From Rhodopirellula baltica SH 1 (lineage in GTDB: Bacteria; Planctomycetota; Planctomycetia; Pirellulales; Pirellulaceae), in assembly GCF_000196115.1 (NCBI RefSeq), contig NC_005027.1:5204001-5268000 (forward strand): 64,000 nucleotides of DNA, in the 5' to 3' direction. Numbering within the stretch: position 1 is the first letter of the stretch; every line of letters starts with the position of its first letter. Below, piece by piece: positions 35,695-44,699 of this stretch. A program made the translations under genes and the position numbers. The notes beneath the pieces are model-generated. The model made no database searches and was not told the origin of the DNA. It worked only from the letters and a program-made list of their open reading frames with translations.

Positions 35695-36048
35695 GCAACA
35701 ACACTCATCAGCGAATCGAACTGGACGCCTCCCAATCAGTGGCAGTGCCAAAACGGACAACCACTCGTTCGAATCATCGGAATGCTCGCAGACGACATTT
35801 CGCTTGCAACGCGAAAAATCGGAATGCCCCCAACCACGGCCCGCATAATCGATACAACTCAACGAACCCGACCAGCAGGCGTCCGGCCACCTGCGGGGAT
35901 CGCGTTTCATGACGAAAGCAACACGCGTTTCTTTGAGTCGCAAACGATGCCATCGCCGCGAACGGTCGCCGCCGACCCGACGAGTTTCACGCGGTTCAGT
36001 GCTTCGCTCGATCCGAGCAAAACCCATTCAATCGCGTCACTGCTGAGA
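35695..36048. other. Intergenic region upstream of the caspase/VWA gene
   Basis: 354 bases between the start of the caspase/VWA gene and the end of the cytochrome gene, both on the minus strand. The minus frame stays open for 111 codons upstream of the chosen start but is rich in Arg, Cys and Trp, as in non-coding GC-rich DNA here. It must hold the promoter of the giant gene; no consensus element was convincing. Confidence 0.5.
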
Positions 36049-39000
36049 TCAATTCAGTTCGTGGATCGTGTTGTGAATCACGCGATGAATCGGTTCTCCA
36101 TCCGCCCCCCGCAGCTCCATCTGAATCTCCATGCACCAGGTTGGCTTCAGCTCCGGCAGTTCCAGCACGATCTCGCGTTGCTGTTCATCCCACTTGGCAG
36201 AAGTCACTTCGGTTGCCTGGGTGTCAAAGTGTTTGGAACCGTAATTCCTCGATCGTTTGATATTCCAACGGCTGATTGAAAAGCTTTCAGGAGTGACCGA
36301 CTCCGGGTCGACATCGTCGCTCAATCCAATTCGCACCGTCGTTCCGCGACATTGCAGACTCAGCGGCACGTGGATCGGTTTGCCGGTGTAGCGAACCCGG
36401 TAGAAACCACCGTCGGCTTGCTGGGTTCCCGCCCACGAATACATCCCGGTCACGTACAAGTCGCCATCGCCGGGATGGAATCGTCCACGCATGATCCCGG
36501 TCGGGAATTGAGGCAGCGGCAATTCGCACATCCCACCCTGCATCTGATCGCCGACGGTCTCATGAGGGACCACGTACAACTTGCCATAGCCGTAGGACGT
36601 GTTCAGCAAAGAACCTTTCAGCGGCCCCCACTTGTCGCTGGTCACCCACAACAACTCGGCCGGTGACCGGTCGAAGGAATTGGTGATCCAACACATCGGT
36701 GGCTCCATCGCCGAGTCACTTGGGTCGGTCACATCGTGGTAACCAAACATGTTGCCATAAAACCGCCCCGGACGAACCCAGTTGATTCTGTTCTTTGGAT
36801 TCCAATGTCCCTCTTGGTCCGTGACGAAGAACGTTCCGTCGTCGTTGAAACAGACGCCGTTGGCGGCACGAAAACCATTCGCGAGAATCTCGGTCGACGA
36901 TCCGTCCGCGGAAACCTTCAGCAACGTCCCGTGATGCGGAACGATCGCGGGCAACGCGTGACAAGCTGACTTGGCGTAGTAAAAGTTGCCATCGTCATCG
37001 CATTGCAATCCCATCGCGAATTCGTGAAAGTGATCGGTGACGAAGTGATCGTGGTTGAAACTCTCGTAGTAGTCCGTTTCACCGTCGGCGTTGAAATCAT
37101 GCAAACGGCAGATTTGATCGCGACAAGTCACAAAGATCTCGCCGTCGCGAATTTTGATCCCGAGTGGCTGAAACAAACCCGATGCGATCCGCTGCCAAGT
37201 CACTTCCGGTTGATGCAATCCGGTGACTTTCCAGACGTTCCCATCCCAATCACTCAGCACGGCGGATTCGCCATCGTCGAGAAAGTCGACACCGGTCAAT
37301 CGCATCCGGCAAAACCACGGATTGTTGACGGGGTATTGAATCGTATCGACCGCGAAAGGTCCACCAGCGTCCGCGGTGGTGATCTTCGTGGTGACGATTT
37401 GCGGCCAACGCTTGCTGTTCTCTTTTGCAACGTTCGCCCAGTCCTTTGCTGAACGCGCGGCGGGATCGAGCCCTTCGATGAGTTGGTCAATGGTTTGCTT
37501 TGCGTCTGATTTGTTATCCGTTCGAAAGGCATGAACCACAAAGTTTCTTGCATTCGCGTTCGGCATCAGTGCCAGTCGAATTTGGTCATCGGCGAACTGC
37601 CATTCCAGTTGGCTGATATCGCCCGTGACCACAAACGCCATCGTTGCAGAGTCATCCGTGGAACTTGACCAAACCGCTTTCGCGTGATCATCGTCCAGCA
37701 ACACTTCGCCTCTTTCACGATCAGCCACTCGCATCGTCAACCGGCTCTCATTGGCACCCACCGACAGCGTCCGTTGAAAAATGGATCTCTCACCCAGTTG
37801 ATCAAGTGCTGGCCGCTCGTGAACATCGATTCCCCCGACGCGATAGTGCAGGATCGTTTCCATCCCGCTGACGTAAGTCCCCTGGTAGTCAATCCAGGCT
37901 TTGGGCAGTGGTCCATAAAAACGACCATCACGTCCCGGTTCACGGACCTCGTCAAAGGAATCGTTTTCGGGGTTGGCCCATCCAGGACCGTTTGCGTTTT
38001 CAAACACCACATCCCCGACGATGCGCGGGTGTCTCCGGTGGACGCCGTTGAAGTTGATACCGTTGTAGTCAATGAACTCATCGCCCAACCAAGCCGCAGC
38101 CACTCGCATCGTGTCTTGCTCATAAACAACGCGGTGTTCTCCCCGTGTGATTCCACCTGGGCCCTGGTCAAGACGAATCGCATGCCCCTTGTAAGCAAAG
38201 TTTTTCGCGTCGTCGCCGATCTCAACCGTCGCCATCAAATTTGGACCGTAGTCCATTTCCCGCCAAGCTTCGATGAGCGACGGTTCCGGACCGCGTGTGT
38301 CGCCCTTGGGCAAACTCGCCAAATACTCTTCGTCCACCCGAGCAAACTGAGTCGGGTTGTGATCCTTCAAGTACGCCTGCCGGATGTAGTGAATCACGTC
38401 GTACTTCTGCTGCGGCACCAGGTTTCGCTGCGGCAGCATCAAACCAAAACCATTCGTGATGGTTTGGTACATGCTGTGTGGATCAAATCCATTCTTGAAT
38501 TTGCCAGACGCAAAACGCAACGACGTCGGCAAGGAACCAGGTTCATCGACCGTGCCGTGACAATTCACGCACGTTCGGTTGTAGATCGCTTCGCCACGTT
38601 TCATCGCCTGTTGATCCAACGAAGCGAGAATCCCGGCGTGGTCGATGTGCGATTCGTATTCCGGCAATGGCTCGGCCGTTGGCATGACCTTCGGCTGCAA
38701 CTCGGCTGCCCGAGCCGCACCACCATCGCGAATTTCAATCAGGTATCGAACCAAATCCAAAAACGCTTGGCGGCTCTCGATTTGTCCCGCGACACCCTCG
38801 GGCATGACGGACAATTCGCTCATCGCGACGTCTTCTATTTCTTCCCCGCTGACTTCGATCGTTTTGCCAGTCGATGGATCGCGCAACTGGACCGACTCAT
38901 CGGACTCAGCAACAAGAACACCGGTCAGCACTTTTCCGTCCACCGTCAAAACTTGGATGGTCTTGAAACCCTTTGCGATGCTCTTGGACGGATGAAGAAT

Positions 39001-39297
39001 CGCATCGACGATTTCTACATTCGACAAATTAGGATTGGGCGAGGCAAGATTTGGCCCCACGTTGGCCTGCGACGTCTCCATCGGTACACCGACCGCATGA
39101 CAGCTTGCGCACGACATCGAGGGGGTGAAGAACACCACCGCTCCTCGCACCGCGTCACCACCCGACACGGCGTCCGCGGCTAGTTTCTCCGGCGACTCAA
39201 ACATCAACGTCTGCAAGATCGCTCGGTCATTCTGTGCCGTCGCAGTGGATCCCATGCTGAGCAACAGCAGCATTCCGAAAATGGTGATTCGATTCAC
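36049..39297 (-). CDS. Multidomain cytochrome c / membrane-bound dehydrogenase-type protein
   Basis: A 1,082-residue secreted protein. A signal peptide (ITIFGMLLLLSMGSTATAQ) precedes two haem c sites: SMSCASCHAVGVP and IYNRTCVNCHGTVDEP. Next is a DUF6797-like domain (ITRGEHRVVYEQDTMRVAAA, GINFNGVHRRHPRIVGDVVF). A six-bladed propeller of the planctomycete 'membrane-bound dehydrogenase' type follows (SDWDGNVWKVTG, ADGETDYYESFNHDHF, FRAANGVCFNDDGTFFVTDQ). Such proteins are thought to oxidise sugars or other carbon compounds outside the cytoplasm; substrate unknown. The GTG at 39297 is preferred (AAGGGA ribosome site, directly opens the signal peptide); ATG 39330 is the alternative. The frame continues upstream through repeat DNA and should not be used. 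Confidence 0.82.
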   Translation of the reverse strand: MNRITIFGMLLLLSMGSTATAQNDRAILQTLMFESPEKLAADAVSGGDAVRGAVVFFTPSMSCASCHAVGVPMETSQANVGPNLASPNPNLSNVEIVDAILHPSKSIAKGFKTIQVLTVDGKVLTGVLVAESDESVQLRDPSTGKTIEVSGEEIEDVAMSELSVMPEGVAGQIESRQAFLDLVRYLIEIRDGGAARAAELQPKVMPTAEPLPEYESHIDHAGILASLDQQAMKRGEAIYNRTCVNCHGTVDEPGSLPTSLRFASGKFKNGFDPHSMYQTITNGFGLMLPQRNLVPQQKYDVIHYIRQAYLKDHNPTQFARVDEEYLASLPKGDTRGPEPSLIEAWREMDYGPNLMATVEIGDDAKNFAYKGHAIRLDQGPGGITRGEHRVVYEQDTMRVAAAWLGDEFIDYNGINFNGVHRRHPRIVGDVVFENANGPGWANPENDSFDEVREPGRDGRFYGPLPKAWIDYQGTYVSGMETILHYRVGGIDVHERPALDQLGERSIFQRTLSVGANESRLTMRVADRERGEVLLDDDHAKAVWSSSTDDSATMAFVVTGDISQLEWQFADDQIRLALMPNANARNFVVHAFRTDNKSDAKQTIDQLIEGLDPAARSAKDWANVAKENSKRWPQIVTTKITTADAGGPFAVDTIQYPVNNPWFCRMRLTGVDFLDDGESAVLSDWDGNVWKVTGLHQPEVTWQRIASGLFQPLGIKIRDGEIFVTCRDQICRLHDFNADGETDYYESFNHDHFVTDHFHEFAMGLQCDDDGNFYYAKSACHALPAIVPHHGTLLKVSADGSSTEILANGFRAANGVCFNDDGTFFVTDQEGHWNPKNRINWVRPGRFYGNMFGYHDVTDPSDSAMEPPMCWITNSFDRSPAELLWVTSDKWGPLKGSLLNTSYGYGKLYVVPHETVGDQMQGGMCELPLPQFPTGIMRGRFHPGDGDLYVTGMYSWAGTQQADGGFYRVRYTGKPIHVPLSLQCRGTTVRIGLSDDVDPESVTPESFSISRWNIKRSRNYGSKHFDTQATEVTSAKWDEQQREIVLELPELKPTWCMEIQMELRGADGEPIHRVIHNTIHELN

Positions 39298-39887
39298 AAA
39301 TCGTTTTCCCTTGGAGGCCAGGCAAAGCATCGCTGCCCGAAACAGTCGGCTACAGAATAGTCGTCGCAGAGATTTCCATCTTCCGCTTTTTGCAGCAATC
39401 GCACCAGGAGAACGCCGCTGGCGAGTGGGAATTCCAACCCGCCATCGAGCCGCTAAGATATCGCGACCGCCCAATCCGCTTTTGAAGTAGCGTTTTTGTT
39501 TTTTGGTAACCCGAGGCATGACGGCTTGTTGATTTACTCGAGACCACAACCCGACGCGTGAGTTTTGAAGTTGCGCTTTCTGCATTCGGTTTTGTTGGCC
39601 AACGGCCTTCGTCATCGTAGCCTGGGGCATCGCCCCAGGGATCGAGAATGAAGTGAAATTGGTTGGCCAACGGCCAACATCAACCCACACGTTTTGAATT
39701 GAGTTTGGCCCTTGGCCAAAATGGGTCCGTGTTTTTCTGCTCCAGGGGCGATGCCCCTGGCTATGTTGAACGAGGCCGTTGGCCATTCGAGGAAAGACGC
39801 AAATTCAAAACTCACGCGTCGGGTCACCAACAAAACGCCACTTCAAAACGTTCAGCTCGGGATCTCCAGCCTACTCTCTGAGACGCC
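39298..39887. other. Repeat-filled intergenic region between divergent genes
   Basis: 590 bases separating the cytochrome gene (minus) from the small gene at 39888 (plus). It contains the MITE-like element at 39549-39824. A further partial copy of the same arm sequence (TTTTGAAGTAGCG..., 39478-39520) matches the reverse complement of 39811-39850. Open frames here encode repeat-derived sequence and are not accepted as genes. Confidence 0.6.
39549..39824. mobile_element. MITE-like element with ~33-bp terminal inverted repeats
   Basis: The ends ACCCGACGCGTGAGTTTTGA (39549) and, inverted, TCAAAACTCACGCGTCGGGT (to 39824) match over about 33 bases with few differences. Inside are two strong palindromes, CCTGGGGCATCGCCCCAGG (39620-39638) and CCAGGGGCGATGCCCCTGG (39742-39760), and repeated TTGGCCAACGGCC motifs. 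No transposase is encoded. The structure fits a non-autonomous element or a complex REP-type repeat. Confidence 0.7.
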
Positions 39888-40346
39888 ATGAAAGCCGCCA
39901 CGATCAGCCAGTTGAAAAAAGAACTCGCCAAGCTGGATGAGGATGAGTTGCTCGACGTTTGCGTTCGGATGGCCAAGTTCAAAGTCGAGAGCAAAGAGCT
40001 GCTGACGTACTTGCTGATGAAAGCGGACGATGAACCAGCGTACGCGGATGAACTGTGCGACGAGATCGATGAGCATCTCAGCGTCTCTGGCAAGATTCAC
40101 AAAAAAACGCTTCGCAAAGTCGTCCGTTGGATGGACAAATCGCTGAGGTTCTCCGGCGACAAAGAAACCGAACTGCAAGTCCGAATTCACTTCTGCCAGC
40201 GGATCAAAGAAAAACGAATCAGCTTCGGCGGCTGCCGCGTCAGCCAAAACATGTACGCGACACAGCTCAAAAAAATCGACAAGGCGATCGAGAAAGTGCA
40301 TCCCGATCTGCAGTTCGATTTCAACCGGCAACTCTCGGGACTGTGA
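39888..40346 (+). CDS. Small helical protein of unknown function
   Basis: A 152-residue acidic/basic helical protein with no signal peptide or membrane segment. It opens MKAATISQLKKELAKLDEDE, continues with DVCVRMAKFKVESKELLTYL and ends in KKIDKAIEKVHPDLQFDF. The regular charge pattern and clean start suggest a real cytoplasmic protein, but I do not recognise the family. Its last 26 bases overlap the 3' end of the convergent YHYH gene. Confidence 0.7.
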   Translation: MKAATISQLKKELAKLDEDELLDVCVRMAKFKVESKELLTYLLMKADDEPAYADELCDEIDEHLSVSGKIHKKTLRKVVRWMDKSLRFSGDKETELQVRIHFCQRIKEKRISFGGCRVSQNMYATQLKKIDKAIEKVHPDLQFDFNRQLSGL

Positions 40347-42144
40347 ATTTCTTTCGACTGAACCACGCTCCCGCCAGCAGAGCGACAACCACAATTCCAA
40401 TCAGAATCAGGAATGAACGACTGCGCGATCGAGTGTACTGAAAGTCCAACGTGCCCTCGGCCAATGTGATGTCCGAAATGCTTTCCAGCAACTCCGCTCG
40501 AGTCACTTGGTCGGTCGCAAACTCGGGTTTCTCGGAGCACGCATAAACCGTCAGGTGATACTGCTTCACTCCCGGTCCCTTCGATTTCATCGGGTCGTAT
40601 CCTGCGTGGCCTTTGTCGTTGATTCCCACCGTCCCAATCCCACTCGCGTTTTGTGGCAGACTGGTGACATCCGCGGGAATATCGTGAACCAACCAATACG
40701 ACTTCACATCACCTGGCCCAGGCGTGTGCCAAAGGTTGAGTGCATAACACTGCGTCCCCTTCGGCCCTTTCGTCCAAGCGATCGGCGGCGACACGCCCGC
40801 ACCGTCACCGGTGAACTCAGTCGGCAATTCATCGCCTGCCGCAAACGCGGGACTGGTGACTTTCAATCGAGACGTTTGATCGGCGTTGAGACCGTCGCCT
40901 GCTCCTGAGATATCAGCTTGCGGAAGAAACGGCTTGCCCATGCGACTGCGATAGGTCTCGCTTCGCGATTCACCTGTTGGATCCTGAAACGTGAAATCGA
41001 CCGTGCTATCATCCTTGACGACATAGGTCACCGATCCCTGTCGTCCTTCCACGTCGTACACCAACTCGAATCGATTGCCCGTCTTGCTGAATCCGGTGAT
41101 CACGGCGCCGCGTAGCGGTCGCAGATCAGGGCGAATCGGTTCAGCGCGTGGTTGCGGGTCCACCTGACCACCACGCTGGGTCACTTCACCGTAAAAGCCA
41201 CCATTCAAATACGGGTAGGTCTTCTGTGCGTGGTAGTGATAGTTGCCCGACGCGTCCTTGTGCCCGCCAAGTTCATCGAGCGGTGCAAAATCGCTCGCCT
41301 TCGGATTTTGATAACCAAAGATAGGATAGCCGTCCAACGCATATCCAATCGGTTGGCCTTTCCCGGTTGTTTCTTCCAGATGAACCGGAGCAATGTGGTA
41401 GTGATAGTCGTCCCCTCGACCGCAATGCCCACCGTATTCGTCCAGCTCACCAAACAAGTAGGCATCATCGCCGCGATTGTTCAGCGGGTTAAAAATCGGC
41501 ACGCCATTGACGGCCAAAGCAATCGCACCACGTAGAAAATCGTTCCTGGTCGACATGGGATTCTTTGCCGGAACGGGGTGCAAAGGAATTTGCCATGCAT
41601 TGTTGCCAAGGTATTTCTGTGGGATCGGAACTTGTTGTTGCCACGAACGAATGCCAATCATCATCGGATGCTCTGGCAATCCATTGGAACCCACGTAAAG
41701 AAAGTCTTTGTCCCAACGAAGCCGCAACAGTTTCTCAAACGGTTCGAAGTGCGCCCCGATCGCTGGCATCGTCTCATTCGTCGCCGCGTTCTTTGAGCTG
41801 GCTTGCACCGGTTGGTTCACCGCCACGAGCCGGATCGCATGCTGACGATTGAGATTTTGGATCGCTTCGATTCTTTCCTGGACCCAGGTTTGGTCGGCAG
41901 CGACCAGACGCTCGATCGGGACGTCCGTGAGTGTCCCATCCTCTCGACGGATTTGAACCTTGCCATCCTTTGCCGAAACAAATGATCCGTGCAGATGCGA
42001 TCCATCTGCTGCGATGTTCCAAGTTCTCGATGGAGCGGACGAGTGGGAATGCCCATGATGCCCGCCTTCATGTGCGGCGACGTGGGTGGTCGCTACCAAA
42101 CAAAGCAGGCTCGCAACCGCCGGGATGAGTGAGCGTGAGTTCAT
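40321..42144 (-). CDS. Secreted protein with SHD1-like, YHYH and PEBP-like (YbhB) domains
   Basis: A 607-residue protein: signal peptide (SLIPAVASLLCLVATTHVAA), a His-rich start (HEGGHHGHSHS), an SLA1-homology-like segment (GKVQIRREDGTLTDVPIERL) and a YHYH domain with GRGDDYHYHIAP and ASGNYHYHAQKTYPY. A PEBP/YbhB-like domain follows (PTEFTGDGAGVSPPIAWTKG, SYWLVHDIPADVTSLP). A C-terminal membrane helix (FLILIGIVVVALLAGAWF) with a basic tail closes it. YHYH proteins are secreted and of unclear role, possibly metal-binding. The ATG at 42144 opens the signal peptide. It is the last gene of the sigma/anti-sigma operon. Confidence 0.85.
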   Translation of the reverse strand: MNSRSLIPAVASLLCLVATTHVAAHEGGHHGHSHSSAPSRTWNIAADGSHLHGSFVSAKDGKVQIRREDGTLTDVPIERLVAADQTWVQERIEAIQNLNRQHAIRLVAVNQPVQASSKNAATNETMPAIGAHFEPFEKLLRLRWDKDFLYVGSNGLPEHPMMIGIRSWQQQVPIPQKYLGNNAWQIPLHPVPAKNPMSTRNDFLRGAIALAVNGVPIFNPLNNRGDDAYLFGELDEYGGHCGRGDDYHYHIAPVHLEETTGKGQPIGYALDGYPIFGYQNPKASDFAPLDELGGHKDASGNYHYHAQKTYPYLNGGFYGEVTQRGGQVDPQPRAEPIRPDLRPLRGAVITGFSKTGNRFELVYDVEGRQGSVTYVVKDDSTVDFTFQDPTGESRSETYRSRMGKPFLPQADISGAGDGLNADQTSRLKVTSPAFAAGDELPTEFTGDGAGVSPPIAWTKGPKGTQCYALNLWHTPGPGDVKSYWLVHDIPADVTSLPQNASGIGTVGINDKGHAGYDPMKSKGPGVKQYHLTVYACSEKPEFATDQVTRAELLESISDITLAEGTLDFQYTRSRSRSFLILIGIVVVALLAGAWFSRKKFTVPRVAG

Positions 42145-42182
42145 AGAGATGGTCTTCTTTTCAATGACGGTTCGAAAGGAGT

Positions 42183-42920
42183 TCACCGAGGTCTTCGTCG
42201 AGGCCCACTTGGAACGATGTCGTTCAGATTGGAAAAGTCAGGGCGAGCTTTTCCGTCTGGCGGTGTGGCCACGACATGCCGAAAAATGACGGTGTTGTCG
42301 AGTTCAACATCCTCCGTCCAAATGAAACGCGCACCTTCAAAGTCGTGCTCGAAGAACGGTTCCTTGGGGCCGATCTGCGACTGGGTGTACTCCGTCGCTT
42401 GACCCCATGATTCATCGTCAAAATCGACCGTGTACCAGTCTTCTGGGATGGTTGTGTTCTCAACCCGCGGGTTCTTGGTGTCTCGATCGATGGGACCACG
42501 AGAAAAGGCTTTGGCTTTCCAGTTGGCATTGGTCACCGTGCCATCGCCAAATTTCAAAATGAATCCGCCATCGCCGATACTGGTATTGGCGTATTCCATT
42601 CCCGTCTTTGCATCCGCGTTGTCCTTGGCCATCACAGCGATCGTCATCGGATAGTCCGGCAGGATGTCGACCGACACGACGTTGTGTGGCATGAACTGGA
42701 TCGAGTCGACCGCGACGAGTTCGCCATTGAGATACAGGATGAACCAGTTGTCGGCGTACATGTTCGCCTGCACCGTGTCACTGATTCGTGGCTTGCCAAC
42801 CCCGCCGCGATTCTCGCCTTGGCTGTAGCCCACCTGCATCCAAACAAAACTGGTGATGGCGGCCACGCAAACGAGAGCGACCAAACCCAAGGCGGGTTTT
42901 AGAATTCGTGTCCTGTTCAT
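42183..42920 (-). CDS. Secreted protein of unknown function
   Basis: A 245-residue protein with an N-terminal hydrophobic signal (ALGLVALVCVAAITSFVWM) and a beta-rich mature part. Segments such as NWFILYLNGELVAVDSIQFM and DWYTVDFDDESWGQATEYTQ resemble galactose-binding-like domains of the kind found in glycosidase N termini (INGK, FDDSxW). Its start follows the stop of the anti-sigma gene directly (TAGATG), and the YHYH gene follows 38 bases later. It is therefore part of the same operon and probably works with the YHYH protein in the envelope. Confidence 0.75.
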   Translation of the reverse strand: MNRTRILKPALGLVALVCVAAITSFVWMQVGYSQGENRGGVGKPRISDTVQANMYADNWFILYLNGELVAVDSIQFMPHNVVSVDILPDYPMTIAVMAKDNADAKTGMEYANTSIGDGGFILKFGDGTVTNANWKAKAFSRGPIDRDTKNPRVENTTIPEDWYTVDFDDESWGQATEYTQSQIGPKEPFFEHDFEGARFIWTEDVELDNTVIFRHVVATPPDGKARPDFSNLNDIVPSGPRRRPR

Positions 42921-43988
42921 CTATTCAAACTCCACGATACGTTTCGGGTCGTGATGGGATTCATGATCAAAATGGTCCGCAGCAAACGGCTGCTCCTCAA
43001 TCAACGTCATTTTCAACGTGACGATGTTCCGTCCGTATGGCATGTCGATGAATCGCATCTGACGAATCTGGCCACTGGCTGCGGTGTAGAGAATCTCGAT
43101 TCGTTCCGGCCCTCGGAAGCCTGGTTTCTTCGTCGCCACCATCTGCCGGGTGGCTTCCGTGTCGGATTCGACATCCCGGCCCTGGACTTCGCCTTCGATT
43201 CTTTCCACCGACAACAATTCCAAGTTGTAAGCGGTCTGCAATGCGTCCAACCCGTCCTCGATGTTATTGATCGGCAACGATCGTTCGTGCCCGGGCAAGT
43301 CTCGATTGAACCGCGTCAGGTCGTCGCTCATTCGAACCGGTCCGTCCGGACGAACCGCCCAACTGCTCGTTCCGTTGCTTCCCGTAATGAAAAAAACACC
43401 GGGTTCCACTTCCCGCTTCAACACGAACTGATTCGAACCTCGAACATCCAAAATTGCGTTGTCCAAAGAAGGCTTGGGCGGCCGTCGATGCTCCGGTGAA
43501 TCACGTCTGGCATCTTCCTGGACCACGCTCTCTTCCACCGAAATCAAGAACGTCCGATCCAACGATTGCCGATTGGCCGCGATGATGCGATTGAGTTCCA
43601 TCACCGCGGCGGAAGCCGACGTGCTCCCCAAGCCATTCCAAAGAAACGCCAGGCTGATCAGCACCAAGCACGCCGTCGTCGCCATGGCAATCACGGATCG
43701 CGTCCAAGTGTTTCCGATTGAACCGCCCAGCGTGACCACATTGGGTCGCTCGTGCGCTCGGGACAAGGTTGGATCGTTGACCGTGGACTGCTCGGCCGTC
43801 GATCGTTGATCCATCAACTCATTCGTCACGAATTCATTGCGGAGTCGGTCATGCAACAACAACTCCGAGGCAAACCTCTGGGCGTGAAGCGGATCGGATT
43901 TGATCCACTGATTCAGTTGCTGAAATTGCTCCCGCGACAGCGATTCGTCGAAGTAGCCGTCCATCAAATCTTCGACTGAAGAGCTCAT
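42921..43988 (-). CDS. Probable anti-sigma factor (planctomycete FecR-like membrane protein)
   Basis: A 355-residue protein. The N-terminal cytoplasmic part (EDLMDGYFDESLSREQFQQL, NQWIKSDPLHAQRFASELLL) is the usual planctomycete sigma-binding segment. A membrane helix follows (VIAMATTACLVLISLAFLW), then a periplasmic beta-rich domain resembling LolA/MucB-like folds (FVLKREVEPGVFFITGSNGT, ERIEILYTAASGQIRQMRF). The ATG overlaps the stop of the ECF sigma gene (ATGA), so the two are translated together, as usual for sigma/anti-sigma pairs. The signal sensed is unknown. Confidence 0.82.
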   Translation of the reverse strand: MSSSVEDLMDGYFDESLSREQFQQLNQWIKSDPLHAQRFASELLLHDRLRNEFVTNELMDQRSTAEQSTVNDPTLSRAHERPNVVTLGGSIGNTWTRSVIAMATTACLVLISLAFLWNGLGSTSASAAVMELNRIIAANRQSLDRTFLISVEESVVQEDARRDSPEHRRPPKPSLDNAILDVRGSNQFVLKREVEPGVFFITGSNGTSSWAVRPDGPVRMSDDLTRFNRDLPGHERSLPINNIEDGLDALQTAYNLELLSVERIEGEVQGRDVESDTEATRQMVATKKPGFRGPERIEILYTAASGQIRQMRFIDMPYGRNIVTLKMTLIEEQPFAADHFDHESHHDPKRIVEFE

Positions 43989-44503
43989 GACATCGCCTCC
44001 ACACTCTTGCGTTCGACACAGTTCCGAACACGATCTCGAATCCTTTGCAGTGCTTTGGCGACAGAATTCGCCGACATGTCCACTCGTTCGGCAATGGCGG
44101 CCGGTTTCATGTTCTTCTGATATCGCAACTCGAAAAGACGACGAGCACGGTTCTCTAAACCACCCAGGCATTCCGTGACAAAATCCAGTTTCGCTGAATC
44201 TTGCTGAGCCACGGTTGGAATCGCGACTGCCAAGCAAGCGATTGCATCGTCGTCGAACACCAGCAGGTCTTTCCGCCGGTTCCGCATGTACAAATTCACC
44301 TGATTCCGAGCGACGCCGATCGCCCAAGGCACAAACGGAAGCTCCGGATCATAGGAGTCATACGACTCAATCACAGCGACCGCGACCTCCTGCAGCACAT
44401 CATCGCGATCACCGAAGTCACGCACCATCGATGTCACAAACGCCGACACAGCGGGCTGTGCCAGTGTCCATTGCCGAGTTGCTTGTCGTGCGGTTTCGTC
44501 CAT
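43985..44503 (-). CDS. ECF-type RNA polymerase sigma factor
   Basis: A 172-residue ECF sigma factor. Region 2 contains DVLQEVAVAVIESYDSYDPE and FVPWAIGVARNQVNLYMRNR. Region 4 contains CLGGLENRARRLFELRYQKN and the helix-turn-helix MKPAAIAERVDMSANSVAKA. It is the first gene of a tight four-gene minus-strand operon with its anti-sigma factor and two secreted proteins, which are likely members of its own regulon. The start is the only ATG consistent with region 2. Confidence 0.9.
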   Translation of the reverse strand: MDETARQATRQWTLAQPAVSAFVTSMVRDFGDRDDVLQEVAVAVIESYDSYDPELPFVPWAIGVARNQVNLYMRNRRKDLLVFDDDAIACLAVAIPTVAQQDSAKLDFVTECLGGLENRARRLFELRYQKNMKPAAIAERVDMSANSVAKALQRIRDRVRNCVERKSVEAMS

Positions 44504-44699
44504 TTGATCCTCCGTCCAAAGAAGTCCTCACACCGTTACTTAACAAGACGGCCCCGTTTATGACCGAGAAAATGTCTGAAATGTTCGAAAACGCCAATCG
44601 CTTGAGAACGGCCGGGAAACAAAACCACCTCGGCTCGACTATCTTGGTGGCCCCCTCCAACTCTCCCCAGATCATTCTCTCCCACATCGACGATTTGAT

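Noticed and set aside
35695-36027. N-terminal extension of the caspase/VWA ORF
   Set aside because: 111 codons of Arg/Cys/Trp-rich non-protein-like sequence before a clean ATG and membrane anchor.
37684-39183. 499-residue plus-strand ORF
   Set aside because: Antisense to the cytochrome gene, whose minus frame has two CxxCH sites and a signal peptide; the plus frame has no domain features.
39298-39786. N-terminal extension of the cytochrome ORF up to 39786
   Set aside because: The extra 163 codons read through repeat DNA and precede a proper signal peptide at 39297.
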